Assembly (NCBI GenBank): GCA_004325065.1
Contig: PITI01000073.1
Span: 1-25,419, forward strand
Source: Hamiltosporidium magnivora
Taxonomy: Eukaryota > Microsporidia > Dubosqiidae
Length of the DNA: 25,419 nt
Reading direction: 5' to 3'
The position numbers and the translations under genes were made by a program. The notes under the pieces are model-generated. The model saw only the letters and a list, made by a program, of their open reading frames with translations. It ran no database searches and had not been told where the DNA came from. Each line of letters starts with the position of its first letter. Within the stretch, counting starts at the first letter, position 1. Below are positions 21,173-25,419 of the stretch, piece by piece.

Positions 21173-23189
21173 TTCATCTTAATACTGAAATGATAACATT
21201 TATCACAATAAAATAATTTGCTACTATAATTTTAACTATCGTTAGCAACTATAGCCATAGTCTGTATTTTATCTTTACTAATAATGATGGCTGTCAGCAT
21301 CAAAACATCTTAATTTACACAATCCTTAACACTTGAAACATTTTTGAGGCAATAATCCTGTTCACCTTGTTTATAAGTATTACTATTCGGGTTACTCTCT
21401 TTGAGTTATTTATTTTATTCTGGGTAAGCAATAATGGAATCGATCGTGATTTTGTTGCCAGAATCGAAAAATTCACAAAAATATATTTGATTCTAAACCA
21501 ATAATGTAACTTAAGATAGCAGCTCGGTAGTAAATTTTCTTGATATTTTTCTTGTGATCTTCGATATGATTTTAATATTCTATAATAAAAATTTTCCATA
21601 TAATCATATAATCCATCCTTTTTTGGTTATCCCTTGTATCATATATAGGAACATTAGTATGTATCAAAGTGATGTAGAAAATGTAGAACTTTTTTTTAGA
21701 TTGCAGTCGTTTGTATATATTTTTGCATTCTAAACGCCATTAGGTATATTTTTTTTGACACCAAAAGCTTATTCGAAAAGATAGATAGTTTTTTTTTAAG
21801 TAAACACCGTTTATTCTTTGTTTTTAAAAACCGCTAACTTTTCTATATTGTTTTTTGTAAGTCTATGTATCAATTTCTGCTCTAATTTTTAGTGAGATTT
21901 GCTAGAGACCTTTATCTGAAATTCTAGCCTATTAAATCTCTTAACGTGTTTTATGGATTTTTTAGGGCTTATATTTCTTGCCGAACTTAATTATATGTAC
22001 TTCTAAATTTCTTTTCGGTTTCATGACCATAGTGTTTTTGAGATACGATCATAGAATCTTTACCAGATTATCCTCCTTTATTTGGTTTAAGATTAGCAGC
22101 TGAGAGTAAGTTCCGCATTAGAGCGTATTTATGCTTTATATGTAAATTCGAAAAGAATTAAAACTGCTCGAATTGAGTTCGAGCAATCTCAATTAATATT
22201 AATTTAGTTTGAGACATAAAAGGAGAGAACTATATCTAGGTTAAAAACCCAATTACGAAAAATCTTTTTGCTTGGAAAAAACTTATCATAAAAATAGATT
22301 CGCAAAACATCAGGTATTCGATTTAAAATTCCAAGAATTGTGTTTCGGAATAGCTTGAGCAGGGTTTTAAGACTAATAGCATGATAAAATAAAAACCATA
22401 CAAAATTGCAAGTTTTATTTTAAAGTGTAAATTTGCCAAACGTTTTGTGGTTTTTAAACTTCAAAAATTTCAAAATAAAGTGAAGAAAGTAAAATAATAA
22501 GCTAGTTTATGATCTGGAACCATGATTACGATCTTTTAAAATATTAGAGTTGATTTTATTTTATTAAGTTCAAACTCCTATAAAGGAGATCGTAGCGTCT
22601 ATTAAGAATCTGTAAGCATCTATGAAAGATTTTGTTATCTATCTAAAAATAAAAATTGATCTTTACTTATATCCTAAAGTCAATCCTCTTCGTTTATATA
22701 TATTAGGGCATATAAATTTTAATGCGGTAATTTGCATTTGGATCTATGTTCCAACCCCATAAACTCATTTATTTTTCGTTTTTTCTTTTTGTCAAAAGAA
22801 ACACTATAAAAAAATACAAACAAAGCGAAAGGAAAAGATCGAAATGAAACTATTCTCGTTTCAGATTGCGATTAGATGTTTTTAATTATAAATACTTAAA
22901 GATTAAATCTCAAAATCAAGGCTTAAAACCTATATTTGAAGTAATAAAGCATAAATATATATTGTGGGGTAAAGGTTTTATCCTATGCAACAAAATAAAA
23001 ACACAACCCAAATATATGCTTTTTAAAAATTAGAAATATATATTATAATTTTGAAATCAAAAAAAATCATTTTTTTCAATATATCAGATATTACAGTGAT
23101 TTTGGAATTTACTTCGTTTTTAGAGGTTGGCTAGTTATCTCTCTAACTTAATTTGAATATGTGGATTTTATTTTTTTCTATAGCTAATA
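21173..23189 (-). repeat. Repeat A, right arm
   Basis: This is the reverse-complement partner of 1-2022, with which it is collinear throughout. Its outer limit is sharp on this side: homology stops after TAGCTAATA at 23189, which pairs with base 1. At the inner edge, ATTTCATCTTAATACTG (21171-21187) is continuous where the left arm is interrupted by a SINE-like repeat. The arm holds a 94-codon minus-strand ORF (21315-21599, starting MENFYYRILKSYRRSQEKYQ); the homologous frame in the left arm stops after 70 codons. The conserved central palindromes are at 22166-22213. Confidence 0.9.
21315..21599 (-). CDS. 94-residue ORF inside repeat A
   Basis: The ORF starts at an ATG in the same place in both arms (1602 in the left arm, on the plus strand). 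The products align along their length, for example SILATKSRSIPLLLTQNKIN against SILAARSRSIQLLLKQYKMN, but the left one stops at residue 70. The protein is basic and hydrophobic with no recognisable domain. A shared start and frame hint at a former gene of repeat A; at this level of identity a chance frame cannot be ruled out. Confidence 0.25.
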   Translation of the reverse strand: MENFYYRILKSYRRSQEKYQENLLPSCYLKLHYWFRIKYIFVNFSILATKSRSIPLLLTQNKINNSKRVTRIVILINKVNRIIASKMFQVLRIV

Positions 23190-23976
23190 TAAACAAAAAT
23201 AGATGTATATGATTCTTTTAAAAAATAATATTGTTTTGTTCTATAATACATTATGAACCTTAGATCAGTATTCACTTCATATAATATAAATAATTTTACG
23301 GACGTATTAGTGCCATCCTTGTAAAAATATCGCAATATATTCGGCTATACTATTAAAAAATTCGATTTCTCTTAAATAAATTGTTATTTTATTAAATTAT
23401 TAGAATAATTGTATTGTTAAGTCTGAAGGAAATAGTTGAATCAACGATTTCTATTTGTTAAGGCAGCTTAATATTTTGTAAGAAATGTTCCAAAACTTAA
23501 CCGAAAATAGCAAAATATATTAATGCGATTTTTTAGCTTCAAATAATATAGACTGGTATAAAAATTGCAGTTTTTTTTGCTTAATTACCTAGATGGGGTA
23601 AAGCAAAAAAGATTTTGGAAACATGTAAATTTCAAAATTCGAAACAAATTAATCAACGGTTTCTTTTCGAATTAAAGCCTGTTTACAATTAAAAATTTTG
23701 ATACAACGACAAAACGTATTAATATGTTCTAAAAATCGATTGAATCCAAAATTAGGAAATTACAAAAAAATATAAATGAATTATGACCATATAAATATAA
23801 TATTTAGAGAAAACGATGTTTATTTCATAATATTTACCTGTAAAAATGTTTTAAGCTACGATATAAGTTGGTTAACTATTATCCGTGTGATTAAAATCGA
23901 AAGCGAGTAACAACATTCATAATACAGAATTCTCTCGATAAAATATTTCCCAGAAGTTCCAGGAAAGATACAATAG
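23190..23976. other. AT-rich gap between repeat A and the partial gene
   Basis: I see no gene, RNA or repeat. It contains the 3' flank of the minus-strand gene that follows. No obvious terminator or polyadenylation motif stands out. Confidence 0.35.
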
Positions 23977-25419
23977 CTAAGTAAATTTAAACGTGAATTC
24001 AGAATCAAGATAGTTATTAATTTCCTTAGATCTACTGGCTCTATTAGGTCTTTCTATAACCAGAACTGTTCTTTTAAAATCCTTTTTTTTGATATAAAAT
24101 ATAGATCCATTGTCAAAATTATCACAATATATCGAAAAATATCCAAGATTTTTAAATTTCTTAAAAATTTCGATATCCTTTATTCGAATTAAACATACAT
24201 CGATTGATAACAAAATGATTGTATTAAATGATTCATAGTTGAATACATTTCCAAAATCAATACACTCGGTTCGGTTTCTGATTTTCAAACGCATACTTTC
24301 AAGTTGTTTCATTTTTAGAAAATATTGATATTCTATTTCAGAAATGCTGAATACGCAATAGACAATACTCAAGAGCGAAGAAAAATTATATATTTTAGAT
24401 AAAAAATACAAATAATTTGATGATTCCATACTATCGGGTTTTGTTTTTACTTCCAAATATTTCAAATGTATTTTACTTTCCTCTTCGACTATGAAATTAT
24501 AATGATTGTTTTCTTCTAATGATGTTGTAAATGAAATTTCAGTATTTAGCAAAATAAAAATTTCAATGGCCTTGAAGTTATTTAAATAAATCAAAAAGCT
24601 TGAGTCAATACCCGAAGATATAGTATTTATAGCGATTATTTTTAATTTTTGGTTCGTCATATGATTGGTAGAAAGAAACTTCAAATTATATGAACAAACA
24701 GAATTTGATAGTTCAAGTGATACAATCGTATTTGAATCTAAAACATACTCGAACAGCGTATCCCTGATATATATATTTGCTAAAAACATGTATTTTATGG
24801 TTTGAATATATCTTAGGTATCTATATACAGAATCTTCTAATTTATACGGCGATGAATTTTTCGTAAAATCAAAGCTTACAGATTTAAACTTAAAACATTC
24901 TAAAAGTAGAAAAAAATTATATAAACTCAAATTTTTCAAATAGATATACTCATAAGAAAAAATACTTGGAAAGAATGTACTAACCGTAGAAAGTTCTATA
25001 TCAACGGATCTCGATTGTAATTTACTAGCATATAATTTTAAATTATTTGGAATATTTTTTATAATTTGAAAATCAGTATTCAAAAGTTCATAGATTTTGC
25101 AGAAAATGTTGCAAGTTTTATTCAAATTCATTAAACAGAATTTTTTGATAATTTTTAACCCTTGAAAATCCAAAATTTTTAATTTCAGTGTAAGTTTGGC
25201 TATATCACCACAAAAACCAAATAATTTTTTAAAATCTTCTGAAGTCAAACTAGATTGTAATTTTAATACTTTTAATTTATTTGAAATAACTGGGATTTGT
25301 TTGTTCAAGAATAATTTAATTGAATTTTTAGCAGTAACAATATAAAGTTTTTCAGCATTGAATGTTACGCTTGAAAAAAGTACGGTTGCTTTTTTATAAA
25401 TTTCTTCAGTTGAAAAAAC
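23977..25419 (-). CDS. Leucine-rich family protein, 5' end outside the window
   Basis: The frame is open from the window edge to a TAG at 23977, 480 residues without start; the first in-frame TTG (25308) is not a start, because the frame and the homology both continue upstream (NAEKLYIVTAKNS pairs with RTENLYIRSFDLA of the other gene). It aligns with residues ~325-797 of the gene at 2946-5339. Shared blocks include SNKLKV, IPNN, YIYLKNL-type Leu motifs, TIKYMFLAN against AIKYLFFAN, IHLKYLE against IYLKYLE, and a C-terminal EINNYLDSEF. Identity is low (by eye ~35%) but collinear. The visible part is the leucine-rich repeat region; the signal peptide and BTB-like part, if present, lie outside. 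The gene points toward repeat A, which follows ~790 bases after the stop. Confidence 0.87.
   Translation of the reverse strand, partial: VFSTEEIYKKATVLFSSVTFNAEKLYIVTAKNSIKLFLNKQIPVISNKLKVLKLQSSLTSEDFKKLFGFCGDIAKLTLKLKILDFQGLKIIKKFCLMNLNKTCNIFCKIYELLNTDFQIIKNIPNNLKLYASKLQSRSVDIELSTVSTFFPSIFSYEYIYLKNLSLYNFFLLLECFKFKSVSFDFTKNSSPYKLEDSVYRYLRYIQTIKYMFLANIYIRDTLFEYVLDSNTIVSLELSNSVCSYNLKFLSTNHMTNQKLKIIAINTISSGIDSSFLIYLNNFKAIEIFILLNTEISFTTSLEENNHYNFIVEEESKIHLKYLEVKTKPDSMESSNYLYFLSKIYNFSSLLSIVYCVFSISEIEYQYFLKMKQLESMRLKIRNRTECIDFGNVFNYESFNTIILLSIDVCLIRIKDIEIFKKFKNLGYFSIYCDNFDNGSIFYIKKKDFKRTVLVIERPNRASRSKEINNYLDSEFTFKFT

Noticed and set aside
1..23189. Inverted arms as an assembly fold-back artefact
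   Set aside because: An artefact would give near-identical arms; these differ by roughly one base in ten and by an inserted repeat at one edge.
1..25419. CRISPR array, prophage or bacterial operon
   Set aside because: There are no regularly spaced short repeats, and the content is eukaryotic (Rpt4, dispersed repeats, single genes).

Overview
The window looks like an accessory, repeat-rich stretch of a eukaryotic, very AT-rich genome, most likely from a microsporidian parasite. Three observations point that way: an intron-free 26S proteasome ATPase gene with a CCCC run about 26 nt before its ATG (microsporidian genes often carry CCC/GGG motifs near the start), members of a divergent leucine-rich, lineage-specific protein family, and very small ORFs that begin with signal peptides. 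The organism call is inference; the proteasome gene itself only proves a eukaryote.

Layout: (1) 1-2022 is the left arm of a ~2 kb imperfect inverted repeat, here called repeat A. It ends against a ~230 bp dispersed SINE-like repeat (2023-2256, minus orientation). (2) 2946-5339 (+) is a large leucine-rich family gene. (3) 5340-9837 is a graveyard: a 31-codon ORF, a decayed minus-strand ORF that may be transposase-like, one copy of a second dispersed repeat (repeat B, ~8150-8832), an ORF pair split by one in-frame TAG (8893-9237), and a second SINE-like copy (9450-9674, plus). (4) 9838-11013 (-) is RPT4, the only recognisable housekeeping gene. (5) Upstream of it lies a decayed copy of the leucine-rich family (~11440-12950) and a decayed minus-strand gene (~13000-14350), followed by ~2 kb of AT-rich DNA without genes. 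(6) 16302-16774 (+) and 16907-17119 (-) are convergent small genes with signal peptides; the first is broken by two A-run frameshifts. (7) ~17255-17935 is the second copy of repeat B, ~18363-18923 a decayed ORF, and 18924-21172 featureless apart from scraps. (8) 21173-23189 is the right arm of repeat A, and 23977-25419 (-) is a second leucine-rich family gene cut by the window end.

There is no operon logic here. The themes are expansion and decay of one leucine-rich gene family, physically linked to repeat A; old dispersed repeats; and a few candidate secreted proteins. Gene density is low (one conserved gene in 25 kb), unlike compact microsporidian genomes and more like the large, transposon-rich ones.
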